From: JAKFWF01 sp031374115
Lineage (GTDB): Bacteria > Pseudomonadota > Alphaproteobacteria > Rhizobiales > Hyphomicrobiaceae
NCBI GenBank assembly: GCA_031374115.1
Contig: JANMNO010000027.1
Coordinates: 14,896-78,895, forward strand
Direction of reading: 5' to 3'
DNA: 64,000 bases
Each line of letters begins with the position of its first letter. Position 1 is the first letter of the stretch. A model generated the notes under the pieces. It saw only the letters and a program-made list of their open reading frames with translations, was not told the DNA's origin and made no database searches. Positions 8,675-17,601 of this stretch are shown here, in pieces. The position numbers were made by a program, and so were the translations under genes.

Positions 8675-9865
8675 CTATCGGAAGGTCTTGCGGGGGTCGA
8701 GGGCATCGCGCACCGCCTCGCCGATGAAGATCAGCAAACTCAACAGCACGGCGATCGTGAAGAACGCCGTGAGGCCAAGCCACGGTGCTTGCAGGTTGGC
8801 TTTACCCTGGGCAAGCAGCTCGCCCAGCGATGCCGAGCCCGGTGGCAATCCCAGACCCAGGAAGTCGAGGGCGGTCAGCGCGCCGATCGCGCCCGACAAT
8901 TTGAATGGCAGAAATGTCAGTGTCGCGACCGTCGCGTTCGGCAGCAGATGTTTGAACATGATCTTGATGTTCGACAGCCCGAGTGCGCGTGCAGCCGTCA
9001 CGTATTCCAGATTTCGTCCACGCAGAAATTCGGCACGGACGACACCAACGAGCGAAACCCAGTTGAAGGCGAGCAGGATGAACAGCAGCGTCCAGAAGCC
9101 GGGTATCAGCATCGAAGAAATGATGATCAGAACATACAGCTCCGGGATCGATGACCACACTTCCAGTACGCGTTGAAATACGAGATCGACGCGGCCGCCG
9201 AAATAGCCCTGCGTCGCGCCGGCAACGATACCTATGATCGACGATAGGATTGTTAGGATCAGCGCGAACAGCACCGAGATGCGGAAACCGTAGATCACGC
9301 GGGCGAGGACGTCGCGGCCCTGGTCGTCGGTGCCGAGCCAATTGCGATTGCCGAACTGCTGGAAGCGCGCGATCTGCTCTGGAGGCGCCTCGCAAAACGC
9401 GCCTTTGGCCGCCCACGATGGAGGTGCGGGGAAGCCGAGGCATCGCCCCTCAGCATTCTTGTAACGCGGGAAATCCTTATTGATCGTGCTCGACGAGTAG
9501 CGCACCAGCGGCCACAGCATCCAGCCGTTGCTCTCGATCTCGTTCAAGATCTCGGGATCGCGATAGTCGGTGACGGCTAGGAAGCCGCCGAATTTCTGCT
9601 CCGGATAATCGACCAGCATCGGCATCAGTAGCTCGCCTTTGTAGCGAGCCAGGATCGGCCGGTCGTTGGCAATCAGTTCCGCACCAAGGCTCGCGAAGAA
9701 CATCGCGAGGAACAGCCAAAAGCTGATGTAACCACGCCGGTTAGATTTGAAATTTTGCCAGCGCCGCAGGTTGATCGGCGATAGGCGAAAGCGCTCGCGC
9801 AAGCGTTCCCCCAGCGACGGTTGCGGGGGTAGGCCGAGTGCGGATGTCTCTGTGCGCGCGTCCAC
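8675..9865 (-). CDS. yejE: Peptide/microcin C ABC transporter permease (YejE)
   Basis: A 396-residue inner-membrane permease. The N-terminus has the DppC-like cytosolic segment (SPINLRRWQNFKSNRRGYISFW) leading into the first membrane helix, then a long periplasmic stretch with NWLGTDDQGRDVLARVIYGFR, typical of YejE/DppC, then about five helices and the EAA region YVTAARALGLSNIKIMFKHL. GTG start at 9865, five bases after the yejB stop. It pairs with YejB and is driven by YejF. The length is greater than in enterobacterial YejE (about 340) mainly through the periplasmic stretch. Confidence 0.92.
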   Translation of the reverse strand: MDARTETSALGLPPQPSLGERLRERFRLSPINLRRWQNFKSNRRGYISFWLFLAMFFASLGAELIANDRPILARYKGELLMPMLVDYPEQKFGGFLAVTDYRDPEILNEIESNGWMLWPLVRYSSSTINKDFPRYKNAEGRCLGFPAPPSWAAKGAFCEAPPEQIARFQQFGNRNWLGTDDQGRDVLARVIYGFRISVLFALILTILSSIIGIVAGATQGYFGGRVDLVFQRVLEVWSSIPELYVLIIISSMLIPGFWTLLFILLAFNWVSLVGVVRAEFLRGRNLEYVTAARALGLSNIKIMFKHLLPNATVATLTFLPFKLSGAIGALTALDFLGLGLPPGSASLGELLAQGKANLQAPWLGLTAFFTIAVLLSLLIFIGEAVRDALDPRKTFR

Positions 9866-9870
9866 GGGCG

Positions 9871-10989
9871 TCAGACCTCTCGGCTTTCGAAGTCGATGCG
9901 CGGATCAACGAGCGTGTAAAGGAAGTCGGAGATCAAGTTCACGACGAGACCCATCAGCGAGAAGATGTACAGCGTCGCGAACACCACGGGGTAGTCGCGA
10001 TTGATCAGGCTCTCGAAGCTGAGCAGGCCTAGTCCATCGAGCGAGAAGATGGTCTCGATCAGCAGCGAACCGGCAAAGAACGAGTGGATGAAGGCTGCCG
10101 GGAAACTCGCGATGACGAGCAGCATGGCGTTGCGAAAAACGTGGCCGTACAGCACTTGGCGCTCGCTCAAACCTTTAGCGCGCGCGGTCATCACATATTG
10201 CTTGCGGATTTCGTCGATGAACGAGTTCTTGGTCAGGAACGCGTTCGTGGTGAAGGCGCCGAGCGACATCGCGATCAGCGGCAGCACCAGATGCCAGGCG
10301 TAATCCTTGATTTTGCCGAACCATGATAGCTGGGCCCAGTTATCGCTCGTCAGTCCGCGCGACGGGAACCATTGGAAGAACGATCCGCCAGCGAAAACCA
10401 CGAGCAGAAACACGGCGACCAAAAAACCTGGCACGGCATAACCGATGACGAGTGCGCCACTGGTCCAGGTGTCGAACTTCTCGCCGTCGTGCACGGCCTT
10501 GCGGATGCCCAGCGGGATCGAGATCAGGTAGGTGAGCAGCGTCACCCAGATGCCGAGCGAAATCGAAACCGGCAGCTTTTCTTTCACCAGCTGGATCACG
10601 CTGACATCGCGGAAGTAGCTCTTTCCGAAGTCGAAGGTCGCGTAGTTCTTCATCAGTAGCCAGAACCGCTCGGGCGCTGGCTTGTCGAGGCCGAACTGCT
10701 TTTCGAGTGACTTGATGAACTCCGGATCGAGGCCTTGGGCGCCACGATACTTCGAGCCGGTATTGCTCGATGACGGCTGCGATGTCTGCTGCTGGTTCGA
10801 TGTGCCAAGACCATCGCCTTGGCCACCGCTGATGCGTCCCGTTGCTGAGCTCTCGTTGCCAGACAATTGCGCAATGACGCGTTCGACCGGACCACCCGGC
10901 ATGAACTGCGTCACACCGAATGTGATCAGCATGATACCGATCAGTGTCGGAATGATGAGCAGCAGTCGCTTGATCAGATAGGCTGCCAT
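9871..10989 (-). CDS. yejB: Peptide/microcin C ABC transporter permease (YejB)
   Basis: A 372-residue inner-membrane permease: first helix YLIKRLLLIIPTLIGIM, then a Ser/Gln/Gly-rich periplasmic insertion (about residues 40-75) that is usual in YejB, then PVSISLGIWVTLL and the EAA region YVMTARAKGLSERQVLYGHVF. Start at 10989; GGAGG lies about 12 bases upstream, a slightly long spacing. The gene begins 29 bases after the second binding-protein gene and ends 5 bases before yejE. Together with YejE it forms the translocation path for peptides delivered by the YejA-like proteins upstream. Confidence 0.92.
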   Translation of the reverse strand: MAAYLIKRLLLIIPTLIGIMLITFGVTQFMPGGPVERVIAQLSGNESSATGRISGGQGDGLGTSNQQQTSQPSSSNTGSKYRGAQGLDPEFIKSLEKQFGLDKPAPERFWLLMKNYATFDFGKSYFRDVSVIQLVKEKLPVSISLGIWVTLLTYLISIPLGIRKAVHDGEKFDTWTSGALVIGYAVPGFLVAVFLLVVFAGGSFFQWFPSRGLTSDNWAQLSWFGKIKDYAWHLVLPLIAMSLGAFTTNAFLTKNSFIDEIRKQYVMTARAKGLSERQVLYGHVFRNAMLLVIASFPAAFIHSFFAGSLLIETIFSLDGLGLLSFESLINRDYPVVFATLYIFSLMGLVVNLISDFLYTLVDPRIDFESREV

Positions 10990-11018
10990 GCGGGCAAGGG
11001 TCCTCCAGCGCTTCGATC

Positions 11019-13172
11019 TCAGTTGGTCTTCAGCTTGGCGGCTTTTGCAGCGTCGATCCACCAGGTATCTTCGATGCCGCGGGCGAAGCGCGGTTTCACT
11101 GCTGGCCGATCGAATTTGTCCCAGTAGGCGACGTGGTGGGCAGCCTTATAATAGTGCGACACCCAGTAGTGGTTGGCGCGCAGGACCCGGTCTAATGCGC
11201 GAGCGGCAAAGTTGAGTTCGGCACGCGATTTCGACGTGATGACCTTGTCGATCATCGCATCGACGACAGGATTCTTGACGCCGGCTAGATTGCGACTGCC
11301 ACTCATGTCGGCGGTCTCCGAAGCAAAGATGCTCTTGAGTTCCGGCCCCGGCGTCAGGCTCATGACAAAACGCGTAGTGATGACATCGAAATCGAACTCT
11401 TTCACCCGCCGTTGATACTGGGCTTCGTCGATGCGGCGCATGGTAGCGTTGATGCCGATGCGTTTGAGGTTCTCCGAATAAGGTCCGACAATCCGTTCCG
11501 ACGATGGATCGGTGATCAGAAACTCGATGTCGAGGCCCTCACCCTTATCGTTGACGCGACGCCCGTCTTTGACGATGTAGCCGGCAGCGGTGATGAGGGC
11601 ATCGGCTTCGCGCAGCAACTTGCGATCCTTGCCCGATCCGTCGCTGACGGCAGGTACGTAGGGCTCGCCAAAGACTTCAGGCGATAGTTGCGCGCGAAAT
11701 GGTTCGAGCAACGCTAGCTCTTCCGGCGACGGCTTGCCGACGGCTTTCATCTCGGAATTCTCGAAATAGCTGTGCGTTCGCTTGTACGCATTCGAGAAGA
11801 TGTTGGCGTTGGTCCACTCATAGTCAAAGAGCAGATCGAGTGCGCGGCGCACGCGTACGTCGGCAAACTTCGAACGTCGTAAGTTCAGGAAGAACCCTTG
11901 GGTGCCGGACGGATTGTCGTCCGGCAATGTAACCTTCAGCATGCGGCCGTCTTTCACCGCGGCGATGTCGTAGGCGTTCAACCAGTCGCGTGCCGTGAAC
12001 TCCTCGCGCAAGTCGTAGGCCCCGGCCTTGAAGCTTTCGAGGGCTGCCGTGCGATCGCGATAGTACTCGTAACGAATCTCGTCGAAGTTGTTGCGGCCCT
12101 TGTTGACCGGCAAATCTTTCGCCCAATAATCCTCGCGGCGCTTATAGCTGACAAATGAGCCCTGCTTGAAATCGCCGATCTTGTAGGGGCCCGACCCGAG
12201 GATCGGTTCGAGTGAGCTTTCCTCAAAGTTGCGTGTCGCAAAGCTGGCGTTTGATAACACGGGTAAGCCCGCGACGAGTAATGGCAGGTCGCGTGTTTGG
12301 TCGCCCTTGAAGGTATAGCGCACGGTCGCCTGATCGACGGCTTCGGCGTTGACGATGTCGCGCATGGCGACGCGATACGAAGGGTGGCCTTTGGTCTTCA
12401 AGGTCTCGAATGTGAAGACGACATCGCTGGCGGTGACTTGTGTGCCGTCGGAAAACCTGGCCTCGGGGCGAAGCTTGAATGTCACCGATGAGCGGTCGGC
12501 GGCGACATCGACGCTCGATGCGACTAGGCCGTACATAGAATCCGGTTCGTCCGAGGCGCGCGTCATTAGCGAGTCGTATGTGGCACCGAGCCCTTGTGCG
12601 GCGTCGCCCTTCAAGATGAAACCGTTGAAGCTGTCGAATGTCGTCAGCGCGGCAGTGCCGATGGTCGACAATCGCCCGGCTTTGGGTGCGTTTGGATTAA
12701 CGTAGTCAAAGTGCTTGAAGTCCGCCGGATACTTCAGGTCGCCGAAGATCGAGAGGCCGTGACGGGGTTCGGTGTGGGCTGGCGCGATGACCGATAGCAG
12801 CGTCACAAGCGCTGTAACCAACCCACCCACCCACGTCATCCCAGGGCTTGTCCATGGATGCAACGGGTAGTCGCCCCATACCCCCGCTCTTTCCCTCAAC
12901 GGGGGGGAGAGGGAAGGGCTCAGCTCTCTCAACCCGCGTTCCCGGCCAAGCGCGGCCCGGATCATGAGACGGAGCTTGGAGCCCTTTTCCGCGCGCGAGC
13001 CGGGATCTTTAGGTGCCCCGCGGAGGCAGAGTGCCCGCCACAACCAGGTAAAGATCCCGGACAAGCCCGCCCTCGCCATCCAATTCCCCCGAACCATCTG
13101 TGCGGGCTTTCCGGGAACGCGTGGGTTAGACCGGGGACCCATCAGAAGAAAGTCTCGTTTGAGCCACTTCAT
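11019..13172 (-). CDS. YejA-like peptide-binding protein 2, N-terminus interrupted by an in-frame repeat
   Basis: Periplasmic binding protein of the SBP family 5 (DppA/YejA), paralogous to the gene just upstream. From HGLSIFGDLKYPADFKHFDYVNPNAPKAG onward it follows YejA closely. The start is ambiguous. At the upstream stop, GGGGGAGG (13185-13178) is followed by TGATGATGAAG, so an ATG at 13175 or 13172 is very well placed and gives a basic n-region MKWLKRDFLLMG. About 100 codons then run through a palindromic repeat with no stop codon before the hydrophobic core GGLVTALVTLLSVIAPAHTE appears. Alternatively, translation starts at the ATG at 12839 inside the repeat, with no clear ribosome site and no basic residues in the signal peptide. 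About 717 residues with the long start, 606 with the short one. Confidence 0.85.
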   Translation of the reverse strand: MKWLKRDFLLMGPRSNPRVPGKPAQMVRGNWMARAGLSGIFTWLWRALCLRGAPKDPGSRAEKGSKLRLMIRAALGRERGLRELSPSLSPPLRERAGVWGDYPLHPWTSPGMTWVGGLVTALVTLLSVIAPAHTEPRHGLSIFGDLKYPADFKHFDYVNPNAPKAGRLSTIGTAALTTFDSFNGFILKGDAAQGLGATYDSLMTRASDEPDSMYGLVASSVDVAADRSSVTFKLRPEARFSDGTQVTASDVVFTFETLKTKGHPSYRVAMRDIVNAEAVDQATVRYTFKGDQTRDLPLLVAGLPVLSNASFATRNFEESSLEPILGSGPYKIGDFKQGSFVSYKRREDYWAKDLPVNKGRNNFDEIRYEYYRDRTAALESFKAGAYDLREEFTARDWLNAYDIAAVKDGRMLKVTLPDDNPSGTQGFFLNLRRSKFADVRVRRALDLLFDYEWTNANIFSNAYKRTHSYFENSEMKAVGKPSPEELALLEPFRAQLSPEVFGEPYVPAVSDGSGKDRKLLREADALITAAGYIVKDGRRVNDKGEGLDIEFLITDPSSERIVGPYSENLKRIGINATMRRIDEAQYQRRVKEFDFDVITTRFVMSLTPGPELKSIFASETADMSGSRNLAGVKNPVVDAMIDKVITSKSRAELNFAARALDRVLRANHYWVSHYYKAAHHVAYWDKFDRPAVKPRFARGIEDTWWIDAAKAAKLKTN
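12832..12930. repeat. Intergenic-type repeat, unit A, with stem 12891-12915
   Basis: GC-rich low-complexity segment with an inverted repeat: TTCCCTC at 12891-12897 and GAGGGAA at 12909-12915. It also carries CCAGGGCTTGTCCATGGATG (12841-12860), a style of sequence I associate with dispersed intergenic repeats in Rhizobiales chromosomes. It lies in frame inside the YejA-like gene, between the presumed n-region and the hydrophobic core of the signal peptide. No second copy is in the window, so the repeat call rests on its structure and on recall of such elements. Confidence 0.55.
12931..13127. repeat. Palindromic element, unit B, with two nested inverted repeats
   Basis: Outer arms: AACCCGCGTTCCCGG at 12931-12945 against CCGGGAACGCGTGGGTT at 13111-13127, complementary apart from one extra T. 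Inner arms: CCGGGATCTTTA at 13000-13011 against TAAAGATCCCGG at 13049-13060, a perfect 12-base match. The whole could fold into a long branched hairpin of about 200 bases. It lies directly beside unit A and within the open frame of the YejA-like gene. Its form resembles the mosaic palindromic elements of rhizobia and, in sitting in frame inside a gene, the palindromic elements of Rickettsia. Confidence 0.7.
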
Positions 13173-13174
13173 CA

Positions 13175-15037
13175 TCACCTCCCCCTTTCCGGTCCCAGTT
13201 TGGCGGCCGCTTCTTTATCGAACCACCAGACTTGTTGGAAGGATGTCGCCTGCGACGGCAGTTTCGCCGGGCGTCCGAACATGTTCCACGTTGCGACCCA
13301 ATCGCTGGGATTATGCCACTGGGGGATCAGGATGTGGTGCCAGAGCAGAACACGATCGAGTGCTTTGGTGGCGGCAACCAAGTCGGCGCGGTCGGTCGCG
13401 AATACCAAACGCTCGATAAGCTTATCAACGGCCGGGTTTTTCAAACCGCTCGTATTGTAGCTGCCGGGTTTTTCGGCAGCGGCCGAGCCCCAAAAGTCGC
13501 GTTGTTCATTGCCGGGCGAAGACGACTGCGGGAAATTATCAGTGATTATGTCGTAATCAAAATTCGTCTGACGGCGTTGATATTGCGAGCTATCGACGAT
13601 GCGCAGGCTCGCCTTGACGCCCAGCTTTTGCAGATTCGATATGAACGGCAGAATGACGCGCTCAAAATCAGCCTGCTGTTCGAGAAACTCGACGGTCAAC
13701 TGTTCGCCATTAGCGTTGGTGAGCGCGCCACCTTTCACGGTATAGCCGGCCTCGGCAAACAGTTTGGCCGCAGCCGACAGGTTCTGGCGAACGGCTTCGG
13801 GCGAGCCATGGACCGGGTTCTTATACTCGGTGGTAAACACCTCGGGCGGAACTTCCTTTTCTACCGCTTTCAGAATCTCGAGTTCGCGGCCGGTCGGCAG
13901 CCCAGTTGCCGCCAACTCGGAGTTGCCGAAAAAGCTATTGGTTCTCTTGTACTGTCCAAAGAAAAGGTTCTGGTTTGCAAACTCGAAATCCATCGCCAGG
14001 TTGAAGGCTTTCCTAACGCGCGGATCTTGGAACTGTTTGCGGCGCAGATTTAAGACGAAGCCCTGCATTGGAGCCAACCGCTTGAGTGCGATCTCTTCCT
14101 TCTTCAACCGGCCTTGCTTCATCGCATCGAAATCGAAACGTGTCGCCCAATCCTTGGCGCTGTTTTCGCGCCAGAAATCGACTTGGCCGACTTTGAATGC
14201 TTCGAACGCCGGCGTCTTGTCGAGGTAATAGGTGATACGCAATTCGTCGAAGTTCCATTGTCCTTTCGAGACCGGCAAATCCTTCGCCCACCAGTCGGTA
14301 ACGCGTTCGTAGACGATCCTTTTACCAGCCTCGAAGGCTTTGATCTTGTACGGCCCTGAGCCGAGTGGAATTTCCAGCGAAGACTTGTCGAGGTCGCGCG
14401 CCTCACCATTCCCGTCTTTGGCGTCCCAGTAATGCTTGGGGAGAATGTTCAGCTGGCCGACGATCGTTGGCAACTCGCGGTTACCTTTCTCGTCGAACGT
14501 AAATGTCACGTCGCGATCGCCGGACTTCTCCGCTTTCACCACGTTCTTGTAATAGGCGGCCTGGCGTGGGTTGGCCTTCTTGAGAGCGTCGATCGAAAAG
14601 ATCACATCTTCGACGGTGATCGGTTTGCCGTCATGAAAGCGCGCATTCGCGCGCAGGTGGAATGTGGCGGACGAAAAATCTTCAGCGTACGACACCCACT
14701 CGCACACGAGGCAATACTCCGCCGAGGGCTCGTCGGGACTGGAGGCCATCAGACTGTCAAAGATGGTCGCGAGGCCGGCTGCCGGTCGTCCCTTGATGCT
14801 GAAAGCGTTCAGGCTGTCGAAACCGCCTAGCGTCCACAGCCGGACCACGCCGCCTTTAGGCGCATCTGGGTTCACCCAATCGAAATGCTTGAAGCCGGCG
14901 GGAAATCTCACGTCGCCGACGAGCGACAGTGCGTGGTGCTTTTGATCCGCTGCTTGGACGGACGCGCTCGCAGCGCCTGCAACAAGGCTGCCGACAACAA
15001 ACGCGCGAGCAACGTTGAGTGGATAACGAGCGAGCAT
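13175..15037 (-). CDS. yejA: YejA-like peptide-binding protein 1
   Basis: A 620-residue periplasmic binding protein of SBP family 5. The N-terminus MLARYPLNVARAFVVGSLVAG is a signal peptide, with probable cleavage after SVQA. The mature part starts HALSLVGDVRFPAGFKHFDWVNPDAPKGG, close to YejA, and continues with LGSGPYKI, a family-typical segment, and an ordinary C-terminus (QVWWFDKEAAAKL). It should capture oligopeptides or peptide-nucleotides for YejBEF. First gene of the minus-strand operon; its TGA overlaps the start of the second binding protein (TGATG), and its last codons contain the ribosome site for that gene. A hairpin lies upstream, separating it from the cytochrome gene. Confidence 0.92.
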   Translation of the reverse strand: MLARYPLNVARAFVVGSLVAGAASASVQAADQKHHALSLVGDVRFPAGFKHFDWVNPDAPKGGVVRLWTLGGFDSLNAFSIKGRPAAGLATIFDSLMASSPDEPSAEYCLVCEWVSYAEDFSSATFHLRANARFHDGKPITVEDVIFSIDALKKANPRQAAYYKNVVKAEKSGDRDVTFTFDEKGNRELPTIVGQLNILPKHYWDAKDGNGEARDLDKSSLEIPLGSGPYKIKAFEAGKRIVYERVTDWWAKDLPVSKGQWNFDELRITYYLDKTPAFEAFKVGQVDFWRENSAKDWATRFDFDAMKQGRLKKEEIALKRLAPMQGFVLNLRRKQFQDPRVRKAFNLAMDFEFANQNLFFGQYKRTNSFFGNSELAATGLPTGRELEILKAVEKEVPPEVFTTEYKNPVHGSPEAVRQNLSAAAKLFAEAGYTVKGGALTNANGEQLTVEFLEQQADFERVILPFISNLQKLGVKASLRIVDSSQYQRRQTNFDYDIITDNFPQSSSPGNEQRDFWGSAAAEKPGSYNTSGLKNPAVDKLIERLVFATDRADLVAATKALDRVLLWHHILIPQWHNPSDWVATWNMFGRPAKLPSQATSFQQVWWFDKEAAAKLGPERGR

Positions 15038-15104
15038 GACAGCACAACTCCTGCAGTGACTTCGGCCGGTTCAACGCCTATATGCCATGAGCCAAGCAAT
15101 ACGA

Positions 15105-15126
15105 CCCCGCCAATTTCTTGGCGGGG
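15105..15126 (-). terminator. Perfect 9-bp hairpin between the cytochrome gene and the yej operon
   Basis: CCCCGCCAA (15105-15113), four-base loop, TTGGCGGGG (15118-15126). Read on the minus strand the loop is GAAA, a stable tetraloop. Position between two minus-strand genes fits termination of the cytochrome transcript before yej, but there is no T-run after it on either strand, so it may instead be an mRNA-stabilising hairpin. Confidence 0.5.
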
Positions 15127-15173
15127 CCGGTTAAATTCTTGTCATCTTCGATACTCGGGCGCATTTGCCGCCA

Positions 15174-15722
15174 TTACTTGGGAAGCGGCGCGGGCGTGTC
15201 GCCGAGCGTGCCAATGTAGACCATCAGATCAGCCAATTCGCCTGGGTCCTTGATGCCGGCAAAGGCCATCTTATTGCCCGGCACAGCGGCGGCGGGTGCA
15301 TTGATATAAGGAATGAGGCTATCCCACGTCCATTCGCCGCCCTTGGCTTTCAAGGCTCCGGAGTAGTTGAACCCTTCAAGCTGAGCAACTTTGCGACCGA
15401 CCACTCCCCATAAATTGGGACCGGTGCCGTTCTTGCCGCCTTTATCTGGCGTGTGACAGGTCATGCACTTCTTAAAAGCCGCCGCGCCGGAATCGACGGA
15501 TGCCTTGGTCATCAGCTCGGCGACCTTCGGCATCGTGACTCCGCTCTCTGCCGCTACGCCGGCCGCTGCAGTCTTCGTCGCAGCGGGCGTTGGCAGGGCG
15601 TAACCGACGACCTGGGACTGGTGGCTGTTCCTATAAATGTCGATCAGAGTGGCGCTGCCGAATATCACCAACAAGGCGGACAACACCGCCATCGCGGCCC
15701 AATTCAATTCATCGCTGTTCAT
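15174..15722 (-). CDS. Membrane-anchored class I cytochrome c (CycM-like)
   Basis: A 182-residue protein: N-terminal uncleaved anchor (WAAMAVLSALLVIFGSATLIDI), an Ala-rich linker, then a class I cytochrome c domain with heme site CMTCH and distal Met ligand in KMAFAGIK. This is the arrangement of rhizobial CycM, which carries electrons from the bc1 complex to the aa3 oxidase on the periplasmic face of the membrane. GGGGAAG lies 9 bases before the ATG at 15722, which favours it over the upstream start at 15746. Divergent from kdsB, with about 160 bases between. Assignment to CycM rests on layout, not on neighbours. Confidence 0.88.
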   Translation of the reverse strand: MNSDELNWAAMAVLSALLVIFGSATLIDIYRNSHQSQVVGYALPTPAATKTAAAGVAAESGVTMPKVAELMTKASVDSGAAAFKKCMTCHTPDKGGKNGTGPNLWGVVGRKVAQLEGFNYSGALKAKGGEWTWDSLIPYINAPAAAVPGNKMAFAGIKDPGELADLMVYIGTLGDTPAPLPK

Positions 15723-15882
15723 GAGCGTCACTTCCCCAGTAGGCAAACATAAAGCAATCGAGCGGGACTATAGAAATTCTCGTTCTGCTTGCAACCAGCC
15801 TTGGACCACTTCTAAGTGCGTGGATGCGAGACGAATTGTCACTCACTCATCCCAATAGAGCGAATTGTAGCCGGAAAATCTA

Positions 15883-16626
15883 ATGAAGAATGCTTTGGTG
15901 ATCGTACCCGCCCGCATGCAAGCGACGAGATTGCCGGGCAAACCGATGGCGGATATCCATGGCGAGCCGATGATCGTCCATGTTTGGCGCCGTGCCGTAC
16001 AATCAGGTGTAGGGCGCGTTGTTGTGGCAACTGATAGTGATGTGATCGTTCAAGCCATCGCTATGGCGGGCGGTGAAGCGGTGATGACGCGCGCCGACCA
16101 CGCATCCGGTTCGGATCGCGTATTCGAGACGGTGCAAAAAGTCGACCCCAAGGGCCAAGCAGCGATCGTGATCAACCTGCAGGGCGACTTGCCGACGCTC
16201 GATCCGTGGTTGGTCGAGGCGTGCGCGGCGCCTTTGAACGACCCCGAAACTGACATCGCGACCATCGCATCGCAGATTACCGATGAGGCCGAGAAGACCG
16301 CGTCGAGCGTGGTGAAAGTCATCGGCACGCCGCTAACAGCCAAGCGGCTGCGCGCTCTCTATTTCACGCGTGCCACCGCCCCGTGGGGAGAAGGGCCACT
16401 CTATCATCACATCGGCATTTATGCCTATCGGCGCGCGGCCTTGGAGCGCTTCGTGTCGTTGCCGCCCTCGCCATTGGAGATGCGCGAGAAACTCGAGCAG
16501 CTACGGGCATTGGAGGCCGGCATGCGGATTGATGTTGCGCTCGTTGACACGGTTCCGCTCGGTGTCGATACTCCACACGATCTCGAACGCGCGCGCCAGA
16601 TGCTGGCTTCAGGTGCCTTGACCTGA
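15883..16626 (+). CDS. kdsB: 3-deoxy-manno-octulosonate cytidylyltransferase (CMP-KDO synthetase)
   Basis: A 247-residue cytoplasmic enzyme that activates KDO with CTP for lipopolysaccharide inner-core synthesis. N-terminal nucleotide-binding motif VIVPARMQATRLPGKPM, then VVVATDSD, INLQGDLPTLDP (the usual QGDEP site reads QGDLP here), HHIGIYAYRR and a C-terminal GVDTPHDLERAR. Length matches the family (about 245-250). The ribosome site is weak. Followed 61 bases later by pheA on the same strand, an arrangement I recall from several Hyphomicrobiales. Confidence 0.95.
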   Translation: MKNALVIVPARMQATRLPGKPMADIHGEPMIVHVWRRAVQSGVGRVVVATDSDVIVQAIAMAGGEAVMTRADHASGSDRVFETVQKVDPKGQAAIVINLQGDLPTLDPWLVEACAAPLNDPETDIATIASQITDEAEKTASSVVKVIGTPLTAKRLRALYFTRATAPWGEGPLYHHIGIYAYRRAALERFVSLPPSPLEMREKLEQLRALEAGMRIDVALVDTVPLGVDTPHDLERARQMLASGALT

Positions 16627-16687
16627 AGACTAAAATTCTCCCGTCGCATGTGCCTTCATTCCAGACACTGAAAGTCGCAAACAGACC

Positions 16688-17584
16688 ATGCCTTCGACCA
16701 CATCGCGCGCAACGAAACAGCCAAAGCAGGCCACAGGCTCAAGGCTGATCTCCTACCAGGGGGAGGCCGGCGCCAACTCGCAGATCGCCTGCAGCCAGAT
16801 GTTTCCCGATTTCGAGCCGGTGCCGTGCCCAACGTTCGAGGATGCGATCGCGGCCGTGAAGTCGGGTGAGGCGCGGTATGCGATGATCCCGATCGAAAAC
16901 TCGGTCGCCGGGCGCGTCGCCGACATCCATCATCTGCTGCCCAATGCCGGGCTGTACATCGTCGCGGAGCATTTCCTGCCGATCCGCTTCCAATTGATGG
17001 CCCTGAAGGGCGCGACGTTGAGCGGTATTAAGGACGTCTATAGCCATGTGCATGCGCTGGGCCAGTGCCGCCGCATCATGCGCAAGCTCGGCCTCAAAGC
17101 TCATGTTGCCGGTGACACGGCAGGTGCCGCGCGGCAAGTGTCAGAGTGGGGCGACAGGACCAAGGCCGCGCTGGCGCCGCGGCTGGCGGCCAGCGTCTAC
17201 AACCTCGAGATCCTCGCCGAGGATGTCGAGGATGAAGCGCACAACACCACGCGTTTCGTCGTGCTGTCGGCAACACCTGACGACGCAAAGCCCGGCAATG
17301 GCGACGTCATCACTACATTCTTGTTCAGGGTCCGCAACGTGCCCGCAGCGCTCTACAAAGCGATGGGCGGCTTTGCGACCAACGGTGTCAACATGACGAA
17401 GCTCGAGTCCTATCAGACCGACGGTAGCTTTACCGCGACGGTGTTCTACGCCGATATCGAGGGCCATCCGGCCGACCGCAACGTGCAACTCGCGATGGAG
17501 GAGCTGTCGTTCTTCTCGAGCGAGCTGAAGATATTCGGCACCTATCCCGCAAGCGAGTTCCGGAACGCGAAGGCTGGAACGTAA
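16688..17584 (+). CDS. pheA: Prephenate dehydratase
   Basis: A 298-residue monofunctional enzyme (no chorismate mutase domain) converting prephenate to phenylpyruvate in phenylalanine synthesis. After about 20 basic and polar residues the catalytic domain starts at ISYQGEAGANSQIAC and contains IPIENSVAGRV and NTTRFVVLS, the conserved Thr-Arg-Phe catalytic site. A C-terminal ACT domain (about residues 205-290), with MTKLESYQTDGSFTATVFYADIEGH, should give feedback inhibition by phenylalanine. The gene follows kdsB and converges on nudC with 17 bases between. Confidence 0.95.
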   Translation: MPSTTSRATKQPKQATGSRLISYQGEAGANSQIACSQMFPDFEPVPCPTFEDAIAAVKSGEARYAMIPIENSVAGRVADIHHLLPNAGLYIVAEHFLPIRFQLMALKGATLSGIKDVYSHVHALGQCRRIMRKLGLKAHVAGDTAGAARQVSEWGDRTKAALAPRLAASVYNLEILAEDVEDEAHNTTRFVVLSATPDDAKPGNGDVITTFLFRVRNVPAALYKAMGGFATNGVNMTKLESYQTDGSFTATVFYADIEGHPADRNVQLAMEELSFFSSELKIFGTYPASEFRNAKAGT

Positions 17585-17601
17585 GTTGCGTTCTGTCCGC
17601 G

